Shown here piece after piece: positions 1 to 8,489 of a stretch of 63,568 nt of DNA. Each line of letters starts with the position of its first letter. Position 1 is the first letter of the stretch. The stretch comes from a virus, in IMG/VR virus record IMGVR_UViG_3300034064_001787, positions 1 through 63,568 of that record. The stretch is one strand, 5' to 3'. A program made the position numbers and the translations under genes. Under the pieces are notes generated by a model, which was not told the DNA's origin, made no database searches, and saw only the letters and a list, made by a program, of their open reading frames with translations.

Positions 1-127
1 CCTTCCGCAGCGCGGAATGCAGCACCTGCCCGCCCGCCACATCCACCGCCTTGTTGGCTTTGATGTCGGCCATCGCCCCTTGAATCTTGGCGATCTGCTC
101 CGGCGTCAAATCCCGGCCCAGCAGACG
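1..127. repeat. 127-bp terminal direct repeat, left copy
   Basis: These bases are identical to 63442-63568. A repeat of exactly 127 bp at both ends of a contig matches the overlap left when a circular molecule is assembled with k=127. The interrupted minus-strand reading frame is restored across the join, so I read it as an assembly overlap and not as a biological terminal redundancy. Confidence 0.9.
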
Positions 128-3100
128 ACGGCGCAGCTTGTGGTAATCCCCCACATCCGCCCGGCGATACCCCTTCTCACCCTTGAGCCACTTCGAGAAT
201 GGATCCACGAAACGGCTGTTCTCGAGATCGGCAAGTTGTTCATTGCCCCCGAACTCATGAATCGCCCGCAGCGCCAGCGCATTGAACTCCCCCTCCTCCT
301 TCCGCTGCCGCAGCCCCCCGGTCAGGAACGAACCCGCCGCACCTCCGACAATCCCACCTGCGTTCTCCGTCGCCAAAGCGCCGACGCGAGCAGCCCGCTT
401 TGCCCAGACACCCGGCCCATACTTTTGGCGAATAGCCCGATACACCTTGCTGCGCATTTGACTCCCCGCATATGCCCCGCCCAGCGTCCCTGCAACGGTC
501 CCCAGCGCCCCCAGGATGAACTCGTTCAACGCCTGCCGCGACTGCATCCGCTTCTCCGGCAGTGCCCGCACGGGTAGCCCAGTATCCGCGTCGATCAGCG
601 GCCCTTTACCCCGATGCACCGTCTTGTCGCGCTTCGCCGGATTCCGGCGGCGGGCCATCACCTCCCGCTTCCGCGCCGCTTTCTTCGCCCATTTCATCAA
701 GCCAGGACGCGCCTTCACAAGGCCTGCCGCCCCCAATCCCAGGCCAATCCCTGGCAGCAGATTGTCCTTGATGTTGCGGCCGATCGCCCCAACCACCTTC
801 GCCGCGCGATTGTGCAGTTTGGGTGTGTTCAATTCTTCATCTTCAGCGCGGTTGATTTTCTTCTGCTTCATTGCCCGTGCCAGCAGCGCCGCCGCCGCAC
901 CCGCACCCGCCACCTTGCGGTTCACCCCACGCCGACCCTTGAGCAGCCCACCCCCGGCCAGCGCCAAACCCGCGCCTCCCGCCGCATGCAGCGGATAGGA
1001 CATCGTGCCACCCTCCGCATACGCCTTGGCGAGCGCCGCCTTCGTTTTACCCATCACCGGTTGCTTGTCCTTGGGCGTCATTTTCTCATGCGCTTTGCGG
1101 GCCAGCTTCTCGGCAATCTTCCCGCCAGCCAGTTGCGCAGCCACCGGCAGCAAACCTGCCGCGATGGCGTAGCCTTTTTTCGGCCCCACATCAATCTTTA
1201 CGCCACCCAAAGGATGCCCACCCATCTTCGGCATGGTGAACGTGTCACGCGGCGCTTTTTTCAAGAGGCTCATCGAACCTTTCAAACCAGCCACCAGACC
1301 ACCCGCTTGGCCCACCTTGTCCGCTCCAGCCGCTAGGTATTCACGCTTCCGCCAGCCGTCCAACCGCTCATTCTTCGGCTCCTGATCCTTGGAACTTGGC
1401 ACCTTGAACGTGAAACTTGGAACTTGGCTTTCCAACAGCCGCAGCTTCTTGCCGATCCGCACCGTGCGCTTCGCCCACAACGGCGCAGGCTTGGCAGCGG
1501 CCTCCCGCATGCCACCCTTGAACGCATCCGCCGAATCCGTGACCACCTTGCGGGCCTTGCGATACACGCGGCCCATGTCGGCACCGATGCTGGTGGCGTT
1601 CTGAATGTTGTCCGTCACCTGCGGCACCTGGCGCATGGCGGCACGCCCGCGCTTCGCCAGTCCGGCGATGGCCTTGCCGCCTTGGTGCGCCAGATACCCA
1701 GCACCTCCCACGGTGGCCGCACCGCCCGCGATGAGCGCCCCATCCCGCGTCTTCTGCCAGTTGTCCCGCTGCGGTAGCTGGACGATCACCGGCTCACGCC
1801 GCCGGGCAAAGGCCTGCACCGGACGTGGATCATCGTGCATCCATGAGCCGACAACCTTGGCAGCTTTGATGAACGGTTCTACAACCGCCTTACCGCCTTT
1901 AGCCACCGCCCGTCCCACGGCTTTCCCCCCCCGCGTGACCGCACTCGGCAGCGCCACTGCCTCCTCGATATTGGCCGCTGCTTTGCGGCTGCGGATCGCT
2001 GTGCGCCCCCAGGCACGAGCGGAGGCCTTCACCTGCGGCGCAACGTCGTTGATAGCCTTCCGCCCCGCACGATAGAGCTTCACGCCGCCGATCCCCGCCG
2101 CCGTGATTCCACCCAGCCCGGCCACATCTTTGGCAAGGCCGATCTTGTCCCGCAGATCCCGCACGCGGTTCTTGCGGGCCTCCTCAAAGAGGTGCAGGAG
2201 CATGGCATTGACGCTCATCTGCTTCTCTTCACGCTTGCGTTTCGTCATCGCACCCACGGCAGCACCACCAACCGCCGCGCCTCCCACCGCGCCGCCCACC
2301 AAGGCACGGGTCTGGTAGCTCTTGCGGCCCTGCCCGGCGATGTCGCGGGCGTGATGCTCGCAGTTGTTGCCGATGAGGCACAGATCCCCCCGCTTGGCCT
2401 TGCCCTGCGCGGCATCGTGGCGTTTCTCCATGCCTTTGGCCCACTCACCCCACTTGCTGGAATCCTTCGGCAGCGTGTCGCTGTCCACATGGATGCGATT
2501 TCCCCGGGAGAAACCGTCCTTATCCACCATGCGCTGGCCGTGCGCCTTGGTCTTTTCGATCACGCGACCACCTCCGGCACCCACACCGTAATGCCGCTGT
2601 GGGACGCCCAGGAAGTCATCCACCTTCAGCGCCGCACCAGCCAGCTTCGATCCCTTGAGCGCCTTCTTTTCGAGGCGACGCCGCACCGTCTTGCCGCCGA
2701 TGTTTACCACACTGGCAGGCGTGGTCAGACCCTCATGAGTGTAAAGCACCTTACCCGCCAGCTCCTCACCGTCCTTCAAAGGACGCCCCCGCCGGATTAG
2801 GCGCGGCAGCGTGCGGGCACCCAGCACCGCGCCCGCCGTGGCTCCTGCCGCAATCGCCGCTTTGCGCTTCCATCCAGATTTCTTTTTCTCCTGCTCGAAC
2901 TGAGTCAAAGCCGCGCCATTCGCCATCTGGCAGCCGCATCCGCCCGCCTTCGTGCCCAGCCGCGCCGGCGTCAAATCCAGCACATTCAATGAACTGGTGA
3001 TGCCTGCCCGCTCCGCTTTGGCCAGGAAGTGATGCCCATCGATGATGCGGTCATTCATCAACAGCACATACTTGCCGCCAGCCTTGATCTTCCCCAGCAC

Positions 3101-4036
3101 CTCAGCCGCAGCGCGACTGGCCCGCAGGGTGCCTAGCGCTTTCCGCGCCGTCTTGAGGTTCATGGGGTCGGCCTTGCCGAGCAGTTCTTTCACCGTCATG
3201 CCGTAATGCACCACCGGCGTGCCTTTCTCGGCATCCACAAACCGCAGCACGTCCTGTTGCACCTCCTTGGGCAGGCCAGAGAAGGTCATGTCCTCGATGT
3301 AGGCGCTCAACTGCGTCTCCGCCGGATTCGCGCCGATGTTGGAGACGGCCTTGACCACCTTGCGCTTCAGGCGCTTTTTGACGGTCTTGACCGCGTCTCC
3401 CAGCGTCGGCTCCGTGGGCGCTTTCGGCAGGGCTTCGGCGCGGAACTTGGCACGGGCGGCTTCCACGGCTTGATTGGCCGCGCGGGCATTGCTCAGATCC
3501 TTGCGCTTCTGCTGCGCTTTCATGAGCCGCACCCGGCGCGGATTCCCGCCAGGCGCTTTGGACAGCAGACCGCTCAGCGGATTCCCGCCTGCCATGGCAC
3601 TGCGCAGGGCATTGCGCCCGCGTGCGCTGCCCAGCACCAGCCCACCCGCTGCCAGCGTGCCCCCGGCGGCGAGGGCGGCTTTCTGCCCCGGCGTGAGCGG
3701 TTTTTTACCATCCTCGAAACGCCAGTCGCCACCCCCAGCCACGGAGTCGGCGGTGTCCTTGCTTGGTTTGGCGATGAGGCCCAGGCCCGCGCCTGCGGCC
3801 CCGCCAACCCGAGCGCCATGAATCGTCAGCGTCCTGCGGCGCGTCCGCGCCACCTTGCGCACCACTTGGGGGAGCTTGACCTTGCCATCCAGCACCATGC
3901 TGCCGAGGTAGGCTCCAGCCGTGCCGGAGATGAGCGCGTCCCGCAGGCGATCCCGCACCGTGGGCCGCGCCTCCTTTTTGGCAAAACAGATCAACTTGGA
4001 ACCTAACACTTGAAACTTGAAACGGGGTGAAGCCAT
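1..4036 (-). CDS. Giant internal virion protein, N-terminal 1345 residues (continues at 63441)
   Basis: The frame is open from ATG 4036 to the window edge and continues at 63441 to a stop at 62048, giving 1809 aa after circular joining (5430 nt, divisible by 3). The ATG follows TTTGAC at 4052-4057, 15 nt upstream. The protein is rich in Lys, Arg, Ala and Gly, with repeated glycine-zipper-like stretches. Around residues 300-350 is a ParB-like segment with the motif IIDGHHFLAKAERAG. Around 480-570 is an LRAT/NlpC-P60-like segment with HYGVGAGGGRVIE and NCEHHARD followed by SYQ, where His and Cys would be catalytic. Short A-L-T-Q-F-type motifs lie near residues 377, 610, 1170 and 1255. Two stretches (3991-4022 and 1389-1432) are in-frame copies of the dispersed CTTGAAAC spacer repeat. 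Its role is unknown; an ejected internal protein is my inference. Confidence 0.8.
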   Translation of the reverse strand, partial: MASPRFKFQVLGSKLICFAKKEARPTVRDRLRDALISGTAGAYLGSMVLDGKVKLPQVVRKVARTRRRTLTIHGARVGGAAGAGLGLIAKPSKDTADSVAGGGDWRFEDGKKPLTPGQKAALAAGGTLAAGGLVLGSARGRNALRSAMAGGNPLSGLLSKAPGGNPRRVRLMKAQQKRKDLSNARAANQAVEAARAKFRAEALPKAPTEPTLGDAVKTVKKRLKRKVVKAVSNIGANPAETQLSAYIEDMTFSGLPKEVQQDVLRFVDAEKGTPVVHYGMTVKELLGKADPMNLKTARKALGTLRASRAAAEVLGKIKAGGKYVLLMNDRIIDGHHFLAKAERAGITSSLNVLDLTPARLGTKAGGCGCQMANGAALTQFEQEKKKSGWKRKAAIAAGATAGAVLGARTLPRLIRRGRPLKDGEELAGKVLYTHEGLTTPASVVNIGGKTVRRRLEKKALKGSKLAGAALKVDDFLGVPQRHYGVGAGGGRVIEKTKAHGQRMVDKDGFSRGNRIHVDSDTLPKDSSKWGEWAKGMEKRHDAAQGKAKRGDLCLIGNNCEHHARDIAGQGRKSYQTRALVGGAVGGAAVGGAAVGAMTKRKREEKQMSVNAMLLHLFEEARKNRVRDLRDKIGLAKDVAGLGGITAAGIGGVKLYRAGRKAINDVAPQVKASARAWGRTAIRSRKAAANIEEAVALPSAVTRGGKAVGRAVAKGGKAVVEPFIKAAKVVGSWMHDDPRPVQAFARRREPVIVQLPQRDNWQKTRDGALIAGGAATVGGAGYLAHQGGKAIAGLAKRGRAAMRQVPQVTDNIQNATSIGADMGRVYRKARKVVTDSADAFKGGMREAAAKPAPLWAKRTVRIGKKLRLLESQVPSFTFKVPSSKDQEPKNERLDGWRKREYLAAGADKVGQAGGLVAGLKGSMSLLKKAPRDTFTMPKMGGHPLGGVKIDVGPKKGYAIAAGLLPVAAQLAGGKIAEKLARKAHEKMTPKDKQPVMGKTKAALAKAYAEGGTMSYPLHAAGGAGLALAGGGLLKGRRGVNRKVAGAGAAAALLARAMKQKKINRAEDEELNTPKLHNRAAKVVGAIGRNIKDNLLPGIGLGLGAAGLVKARPGLMKWAKKAARKREVMARRRNPAKRDKTVHRGKGPLIDADTGLPVRALPEKRMQSRQALNEFILGALGTVAGTLGGAYAGSQMRSKVYRAIRQKYGPGVWAKRAARVGALATENAGGIVGGAAGSFLTGGLRQRKEEGEFNALALRAIHEFGGNEQLADLENSRFVDPFSKWLKGEKGYRRADVGDYHKLRRRLLGRDLTPEQIAKIQGAMADIKANKAVDVAGGQVLHSALRK

Positions 4037-4122
4037 AGACCTCCCCGCCGTGTCAAATACCCGCGCCGTTGACAAGCGGCGGAAGACCTCTCCGAGGGTG
4101 CACAACCCTCACTCCATAGCCC

Positions 4123-4155
4123 ACGCGGCAGGTCGCAAGACCTGCCGCGTTTTTT
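4123..4155 (+). terminator. Intrinsic terminator facing rightward, antisense to the surrounding genes
   Basis: A perfect 12-bp stem (4123-4134 with 4139-4150, loop GCAA) is followed by six T on the plus strand. It lies in the 123-bp gap between two minus-strand genes, so it would stop rightward transcription. A second small hairpin (GAGGGT/ACCCTC, 4094-4110) sits beside it. Confidence 0.6.
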
Positions 4156-4159
4156 GTGG

Positions 4160-4384
4160 CTACCCGCCGAACTTCCACGCCTCCTCCTTCTCCCACAGAT
4201 ACACGCGCCGGTTCTGCTCCTCGGAGAGTCCCTCGTGGAAGACGTAGATGTGCGTCTTTTTGGCTTCATCATGGATCCTCACCCGCCGCATGTCCGCCGT
4301 GTGCATGAACTCCTTGCCATCACACGGCCCCCGATGGGCATAACCGCGCAGATGATCAGGTTTGCTGGTGATTGTTTCCGCCAT
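4160..4384 (-). CDS. Hypothetical protein, 74 aa
   Basis: Small charged protein that I do not recognise. The ATG at 4384 lies 2 nt after the TGA of the upstream gene, so it is probably translated by coupling. It contains KEFMHTADMRRVRIHDEA and ends in a Trp/Lys/Glu-rich helix. It sits between the giant internal-protein gene and the gene preceding it in the late minus-strand group. A TTG start two codons earlier (4390) is possible. Confidence 0.6.
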   Translation of the reverse strand: MAETITSKPDHLRGYAHRGPCDGKEFMHTADMRRVRIHDEAKKTHIYVFHEGLSEEQNRRVYLWEKEEAWKFGG

Positions 4385-4386
4385 GC

Positions 4387-4704
4387 TCAATACGGGATGT
4401 CATCATCCGCCGGAGCTGCGCCTGCCTCCTCATCCTCCGCCGCCGGGCCTTTCTTCTTGCGCTCCAGGTCGAACTTCTTTACCCGTGCCGTCGAGCTGCC
4501 CTTGTCCATCATCTGCCGCGCCATGGCGAAGAGCACGGGATTGAGCACGTCGGCATGCAGCCGGATCTCGGACCAGGTGTTGCCATGCCCGTCCTCGAAC
4601 TCCAGCTCGTAACCGATCTCTCGGTAATCAATGGTGGGTTTCTGCGCGCCAGGTTTTTGATATTGCCCCACAGGGAGGCACAGCCGTTTGGTGATGTGAG
4701 CCAT
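4387..4704 (-). CDS. Hypothetical late protein, 105 aa
   Basis: Basic N-terminus, a central segment PTIDYREIGYELEFEDGHG, and an acidic Asp/Glu/Ala-rich tail ending DDDIPY. The start is fixed by GTTGAC at 4719-4724, exactly 14 nt before ATG 4704, the leader shared by many late genes here. It lies downstream of portal across a spacer of GAGTCTCC-type repeats. No family recognised. Confidence 0.65.
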   Translation of the reverse strand: MAHITKRLCLPVGQYQKPGAQKPTIDYREIGYELEFEDGHGNTWSEIRLHADVLNPVLFAMARQMMDKGSSTARVKKFDLERKKKGPAAEDEEAGAAPADDDIPY

Positions 4705-4736
4705 GCCCCGCCCACGGCGTCAACGGGAGCCAGACT

Positions 4737-4808
4737 GGGAGAAGAGGAGACTGGGAGAAGAGGAGTGGAGGAAATTCAGAGTCTCCGAGTCTCAAAGTCT
4801 CCCAGTCT
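4737..4808 (-). repeat. Dispersed spacer repeat, GTCTCC family
   Basis: This gap between portal and the next gene is built from variations of GAGTCTCCCAGTC and its complement GACTGGGAGAAGAGGAG. The same words recur at 12656-12680, 19318-19350, 24338-24372, 30519-30552, 42492-42533, 60819-60853 and 61705-61785. Confidence 0.75.
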
Positions 4809-6572
4809 TCACCCCTCCGGCACCGCCTCCTCCGCCTCCGCCAGATCCAGCCCATAGCTCACGACGAGGATCTGCACCGCCTGCTCCCGCGTGAGCTCGC
4901 CACGGTTCATCTGCTTCATCACATCGAGCAGGCCTTTGACCGCATCCTTGCCATGCGCCGCCGCGAGTCCTGCTGGCACCGGTGGCATGCCTTCTTGACC
5001 GGATTGACTGGATTGACCAGATGGACCTTGCGGACCAGCCGCCTGATCGAGCACCGCACCCTCGGCAGCGGGATCTCCCCGGCCATTCATGGCGGCCATG
5101 AGCTGCGTGGCATTCTGCCAGCGTTGGCTTTGCAGCTCCACCGGCACGCCGGTCTCCGCCGCCACACGCTGGCGGGTCTGCATCTCGCGGGCCTGGGTGT
5201 AGCAGTGCTCTTCGAAGTCGCCGCCATACTTGCCTTCAATGAGGTTGCTCTCACTGAAAATGCCTGCCGAAAGGAGGGAGATGTCGGCATTCGTGTCGTG
5301 GCCGACGTCGCCGGTGATGTCGGGTCCAAAACCCCAGCGGCCTTTGCCAAACTTCGGATGCGCCGGGATGAGGCCCAGCGCGATCCCCCGCCGCAGCACG
5401 CGATCCTTCAACGGATCCAGCATGCGGGTCATGGCCACCGTGCGGATGTCGTCGAGCGTGCGCTTCATCTGCGCCACCTCGATGCGGGCCGTGACGCCGC
5501 CAAGCAGCGCCAGATTCCACACGAAGCCGAACGGCACATTGAGCCCCACACTGATCTCCCGCACCTTGGCCTCAAACCACGCCATGAAGGCTCCCGAAGG
5601 CCGTGAGGCACCGGGGGCGAATTCGATCCTCTGCCCCCCCGTGAGATTCTGGATGGTGCCGGGCTTGACGCTGTATTTGTTCCCACCGTCCGGCTTCTTC
5701 TCGGAGTCGAAGGCCATCGCCGCCTGCTCACTAAACGGCGTCTCGTTGTAGGTGAAGGCCGCGTAGCTGGCGGCGAACTTGATGGCGTCCATCTCCGCGC
5801 CGAGCGCCTCATAGAGATCCCGCATGTGGGGCAGGGCCGGGGCACCCCAGCTCACCCCGCGATACTGATCCACCCGCAGCGGGTCAAAAACGTGCAGGAA
5901 CCGCTCCGGCGGCAGCTCCGCCTCCAGGTCATACTGATTCGAGGGCTTGCGCTTGTAGATCTCGTAAATCAGCGGCTCTCCGTGCTCGCCCAGTTTGATG
6001 CCTTGCACCTTCTTTTCATCCGGCATCACCGGCATCGTGGGATTGCCAATGCGATCCGCCTCGATCCCCCGGATGCGATATTCCCCGCTGGCCTCGTCGT
6101 CATGCAGCGCCAGGCCGAAATCCCGGTCCCGCAACATGCTGCGGATGCCCAGTCGGGCGATGACAGGGAAGGGGTGCCGCTGCGTCAGGTCGGCGCGTTT
6201 GCCCCACTCCTCCCAGTAAGTTTCATGCGCCTCATCAATCGCCGCGTCCCCGGTGCGGCTCTGCCACACGATCTTGCCCAGCGCATACTGCGTGGTGCGC
6301 GTGAGGATGCCGCGCCAGAGGCAGAAATTGCTCTCCATGTCCCGGCTCTCCCACATGAGCTGGATGGCGTCCTGGGAGACCCGTGAACTCTCCGGGCTGC
6401 CATTGCGAAACAGGCTCCCGCCCGCCGTGCCCCGCCGCCCCGTGTTCTTGGCCCCATCGTAATCGAAGCGAGTCAGGAGCGCCCGCGACGCCATCCGCTC
6501 CACCCCCCATTTCGGCGACACAACGGCCACGGCTTTGTCAATGAACGAGGTGAATGCAGACGGTTTTCCCAT
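4809..6572 (-). CDS. Portal protein, lambda gpB type, 587 aa
   Basis: Forms the dodecameric ring at the capsid vertex through which DNA is packaged and ejected. Length and layout fit the lambda-type portal family: an N-terminal SRVSQDAIQLMWESRDMESN, then FLHVFDPLRVDQYRGVSWG and the conserved VPFGFVWNLALLGGVTARIE. The start is ATG 6572, with GTTGAC 14 nt upstream (6587-6592). Near the C-terminus a Gly/Ser/Gln linker (GPSGQSSQSGQEG) is encoded by the dispersed GATTGACTGG repeat at 4994-5030. It lies downstream of the endolysin and gpW-like genes. Terminase is far away at 30685-33116, unlike in lambda. Confidence 0.93.
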   Translation of the reverse strand: MGKPSAFTSFIDKAVAVVSPKWGVERMASRALLTRFDYDGAKNTGRRGTAGGSLFRNGSPESSRVSQDAIQLMWESRDMESNFCLWRGILTRTTQYALGKIVWQSRTGDAAIDEAHETYWEEWGKRADLTQRHPFPVIARLGIRSMLRDRDFGLALHDDEASGEYRIRGIEADRIGNPTMPVMPDEKKVQGIKLGEHGEPLIYEIYKRKPSNQYDLEAELPPERFLHVFDPLRVDQYRGVSWGAPALPHMRDLYEALGAEMDAIKFAASYAAFTYNETPFSEQAAMAFDSEKKPDGGNKYSVKPGTIQNLTGGQRIEFAPGASRPSGAFMAWFEAKVREISVGLNVPFGFVWNLALLGGVTARIEVAQMKRTLDDIRTVAMTRMLDPLKDRVLRRGIALGLIPAHPKFGKGRWGFGPDITGDVGHDTNADISLLSAGIFSESNLIEGKYGGDFEEHCYTQAREMQTRQRVAAETGVPVELQSQRWQNATQLMAAMNGRGDPAAEGAVLDQAAGPQGPSGQSSQSGQEGMPPVPAGLAAAHGKDAVKGLLDVMKQMNRGELTREQAVQILVVSYGLDLAEAEEAVPEG

Positions 6573-6597
6573 GCCTGCCCCGCCGCGTCAACAGAAC

Positions 6598-6672
6598 CAA
6601 ACCGTTTCAAGTTTCAGGTTCAAAGTTCCAAGCTCCCAAACCTTGAACTTTGAACTTTGAACCTGAAACTCA
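6598..6672 (-). repeat. Dispersed spacer repeat, TTGAACTTTGAAAC family
   Basis: The spacer between portal and the upstream gene is made of variants of GTTTCAAGTTTCAGGTTCAAAG. Related copies lie at 1389-1432 and 3991-4022 (inside the giant gene), 19824-19850 and 56785-56816. Confidence 0.75.
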
Positions 6673-6676
6673 AAAC

Positions 6677-6937
6677 TCACAACCCCAACACCTTCCGCAC
6701 CAGCTTCCGCTGCTCCTCCGCCCCGGCGGCCCGCGCTTGCTCCACGATGAGCTTCATCGCCCCGGTGACGTCCACCTCGATGTCGGAGGGGATTTGCAGC
6801 GTGACGCCGTAGCCCATGAACACGCCCCAGAGGGGGGATTCCGTGGGCATCGCCTTCATGCCCACCGCCGCCATGGCCCGCATCGTCACCGGCGGGCAGG
6901 CGGTGTCGAGTTCTTGAAGGTGATCGTAGTGCGCCAT
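6677..6937 (-). CDS. Hypothetical protein, 86 aa
   Basis: I chose ATG 6937, which follows the stop of the 53-aa gene by two bases, over longer in-frame starts that would overlap it. It contains LQELDTACPPVTMRAMAAV and an amphipathic C-terminus with EEQRKLVRKVLGL. It sits just upstream of portal, where small head proteins are common. No family recognised. Confidence 0.6.
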   Translation of the reverse strand: MAHYDHLQELDTACPPVTMRAMAAVGMKAMPTESPLWGVFMGYGVTLQIPSDIEVDVTGAMKLIVEQARAAGAEEQRKLVRKVLGL

Positions 6938-6939
6938 GG

Positions 6940-7101
6940 TCAGAAGGAAATCCAGGTGATGGTGAAAAATGAACGCTGGATGAGCACATTGCGCAGGACC
7001 GCGATCTCCGGGCAGCAAGTCCACACCAGCGGCATCATGAACGCCAGCATGCAGATTCTAAGGCGTGGCCGAAGGTTAAAAAAAACACGCATCAACTTCA
7101 T
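6940..7101 (-). CDS. Small membrane protein, 53 aa
   Basis: A short gene found from its leader: ATTGAC at 7116-7121 stands exactly 14 nt before ATG 7101. It encodes a basic N-terminus and a hydrophobic segment (ICMLAFMMPLVWTCC), then a second hydrophobic stretch ending FFTITWISF. It is followed within 2 nt by the next gene and preceded by the gpW-like gene, whose stop TGA lies within ATTGAC. Membrane location is inferred; the role is unknown. Confidence 0.55.
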   Translation of the reverse strand: MKLMRVFFNLRPRLRICMLAFMMPLVWTCCPEIAVLRNVLIQRSFFTITWISF

Positions 7102-7116
7102 GCTTTACCCCTCCCG

Positions 7117-7356
7117 TCAATACCCGCTGAAACTCACCGTGCCCCGATGGCTGGTGCTGGCGTGGCTGCGCTCATTCTGCACCCGCACCGCTGCCCGCAG
7201 CATGTCGTCGATCCGGCGCAAATCCTGCGTGTAGGCCTTGCTGCCCACGCTTTGGGAAAGGTAGCCACTCCGGGACTTTTTCAGCCGCGTGACCTCCTCC
7301 GTCAGCTCCTGCGTGGAAAACGACTGATAGACTTCGAGGTGATCCGTGTAGGCCAT
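7117..7356 (-). CDS. gpW-like head-joining protein, 79 aa
   Basis: A small protein one step upstream of the portal block, with an N-terminal helical part (TQELTEEVTRLKKSRSG), a central KAYTQDLRRIDDMLRAAVRV and a C-terminal HRGTVSFSGY. Size, fold pattern and position suggest the lambda gpW family that joins head to tail, though identity is weak. Start ATG 7356 is supported by GTTGAC at 7371-7376 with 14-nt spacing; the longer GTG start at 7365 would spoil that spacing. Confidence 0.5.
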   Translation of the reverse strand: MAYTDHLEVYQSFSTQELTEEVTRLKKSRSGYLSQSVGSKAYTQDLRRIDDMLRAAVRVQNERSHASTSHRGTVSFSGY

Positions 7357-7371
7357 GCCTGCCACGCCCCG

Positions 7372-7467
7372 TCAACGCCGCCACATCGCGAGGATCATCC
7401 ACACCAGCAACACGCCAGCGGCAAACACCGCGCCGCAGGCTGTGGCCAGGTTGTGCGGCGTCATCAT
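7372..7467 (-). CDS. Tiny single-span membrane protein, 31 aa, coupled to endolysin
   Basis: The ATG at 7467 overlaps the endolysin stop (ATGATGA arrangement), so translation is probably coupled. After MMTPHNL comes one hydrophobic segment (CGAVFAAGVLLVWMILAM) and a WRR end. Adjacent to a cell-wall hydrolase, it could serve in lysis, but that is inference from position only. Confidence 0.5.
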   Translation of the reverse strand: MMTPHNLATACGAVFAAGVLLVWMILAMWRR

Positions 7468-7967
7468 ACCGTGAAACGGATGCGGCTGCGGATGCTGGAC
7501 GCAGCGCGTTTCTTGCGTAGCACGGCACCCCCCTCCCGACTGCCCGCGCCATCCGTGTTGCCTTCGATGGTGGGCACATCGCCGTTTTTATCGACCGCGC
7601 CCGTGGCGATGCCGACGTGTGAAAACTTGAAAATCACGATGTCCCCGGCACGGATGTCATTGCGGTGCGGCTTGCGTGTGTGTGTGCTGGCATCCTGTGT
7701 CTGGCTCCAGTTCTCCAGATCCCACGCGCCCGCCGTGCGGGGCCGCTTGAAAGTCTTCGTTTCCGGCACACCGCTGATGCGCAGCGCCTCGCGCACGCAC
7801 CAGCACACAAACGCCGCGCACCACGGCCAGGACTTGTCCGCTGGTAGCCAGGTCGCCGCCTTGTATTCATTCACGCGCGGACCGCAGTTGCTGCCGTTGA
7901 TTTCAGTCACACCGAGTTCCTGCGAGGCCACAGCCACCAACACAGGAGGTAGTAAAGGAGCGCTCAT
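7464..7967 (-). CDS. Endolysin, CHAP/NlpC-P60-type peptidoglycan hydrolase, 167 aa
   Basis: Likely cleaves peptide bonds of host peptidoglycan. The Cys motif is WPWCAAFVCWCVREAL (about residues 47-62), the His motif FSHVGIATG (about 113-121), and a downstream TIEGNTDGAGSREGG supplies the third residue, as in CHAP amidases of the TIGR02594 type. There is no signal peptide, so it would need a holin or serve on the virion. GTTGAC at 7982-7987 stands 14 nt before ATG 7967. It is the first gene of this minus-strand group next to the divergent plus-strand region. Confidence 0.85.
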   Translation of the reverse strand: MSAPLLPPVLVAVASQELGVTEINGSNCGPRVNEYKAATWLPADKSWPWCAAFVCWCVREALRISGVPETKTFKRPRTAGAWDLENWSQTQDASTHTRKPHRNDIRAGDIVIFKFSHVGIATGAVDKNGDVPTIEGNTDGAGSREGGAVLRKKRAASSIRSRIRFTV

Positions 7968-7998
7968 GCCCCGCGCCCCGCGTCAACGCCCCGCCTGC

Positions 7999-8063
7999 TT
8001 TCATCCATCATCCTTCCTCCTTCCTCCTTCATCATTCATCATTCATCCTTCATCCTTCCTCTT
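7999..8063 (+). repeat. Dispersed spacer repeat, TTCATCCT family
   Basis: Tandem variants of TTCATCCT/TCCTTCC fill the space between the divergent minus and plus gene groups. The same family precedes ATG at 10452, 11353, 12252, 12879, 13667, 16145, 17761, 19538 and 23051, and as a TTCCTCA variant near 24277. Confidence 0.8.
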
Positions 8064-8132
8064 TCCGCCCTTCCCACCTTGACGCCCAGCGTGAAAGCCC
8101 GCACGCTCCACCCCCCTCGCCACGCCGACACC

Positions 8133-8489
8133 ATGCAGACGCTCCACATCCCATCCAGCTACGACGTGTGGCTCACGGGATTGAAGCACCACCTCGACCG
8201 CCATCGCGGCTCCAAAGCGGAGCTGGCCCGGCATCTGGCGCGGAGTCACGAGATCTCCGAAGCCGGGGCCGTGGTGAAACTCTCCCGCATCCTGGGCGGC
8301 ACGCGCAAACCAGAGATCGAAGTCTTCTTCGACATCGCCGTATGGCTCCAGCAGCGCCAGGACGCGCTGAGTGAGCCGCCCCTGCCAGAGGACGCCCCAC
8401 TCCCACCGCGCCAGGCCGTGACCTACTGGCAGACCCCGCCACCGGCCCCGGCCAAAGTGGCCGAAGGCCAGGCCAGGGAAGGGGAGTAG
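8133..8489 (+). CDS. Helix-turn-helix regulator-like protein, 118 aa
   Basis: Residues 26-72 (SKAELARHLARSHEISEAG, then VVKLSRILGG and IEVFFDIAVWL) look like an XRE-type helix-turn-helix of five helices. A Pro-rich tail follows. It is the first rightward gene after the divergent junction, a usual place for a regulator. ATG 8133 is taken; a TTG at 8079 would add 18 residues of Pro/Arg-rich sequence that looks non-coding. Confidence 0.6.
   Translation: MQTLHIPSSYDVWLTGLKHHLDRHRGSKAELARHLARSHEISEAGAVVKLSRILGGTRKPEIEVFFDIAVWLQQRQDALSEPPLPEDAPLPPRQAVTYWQTPPPAPAKVAEGQAREGE

Noticed and set aside
3206-4006. A 266-aa plus-strand frame
   Set aside because: Antisense to the giant gene, whose frame is supported by motifs and the end join.
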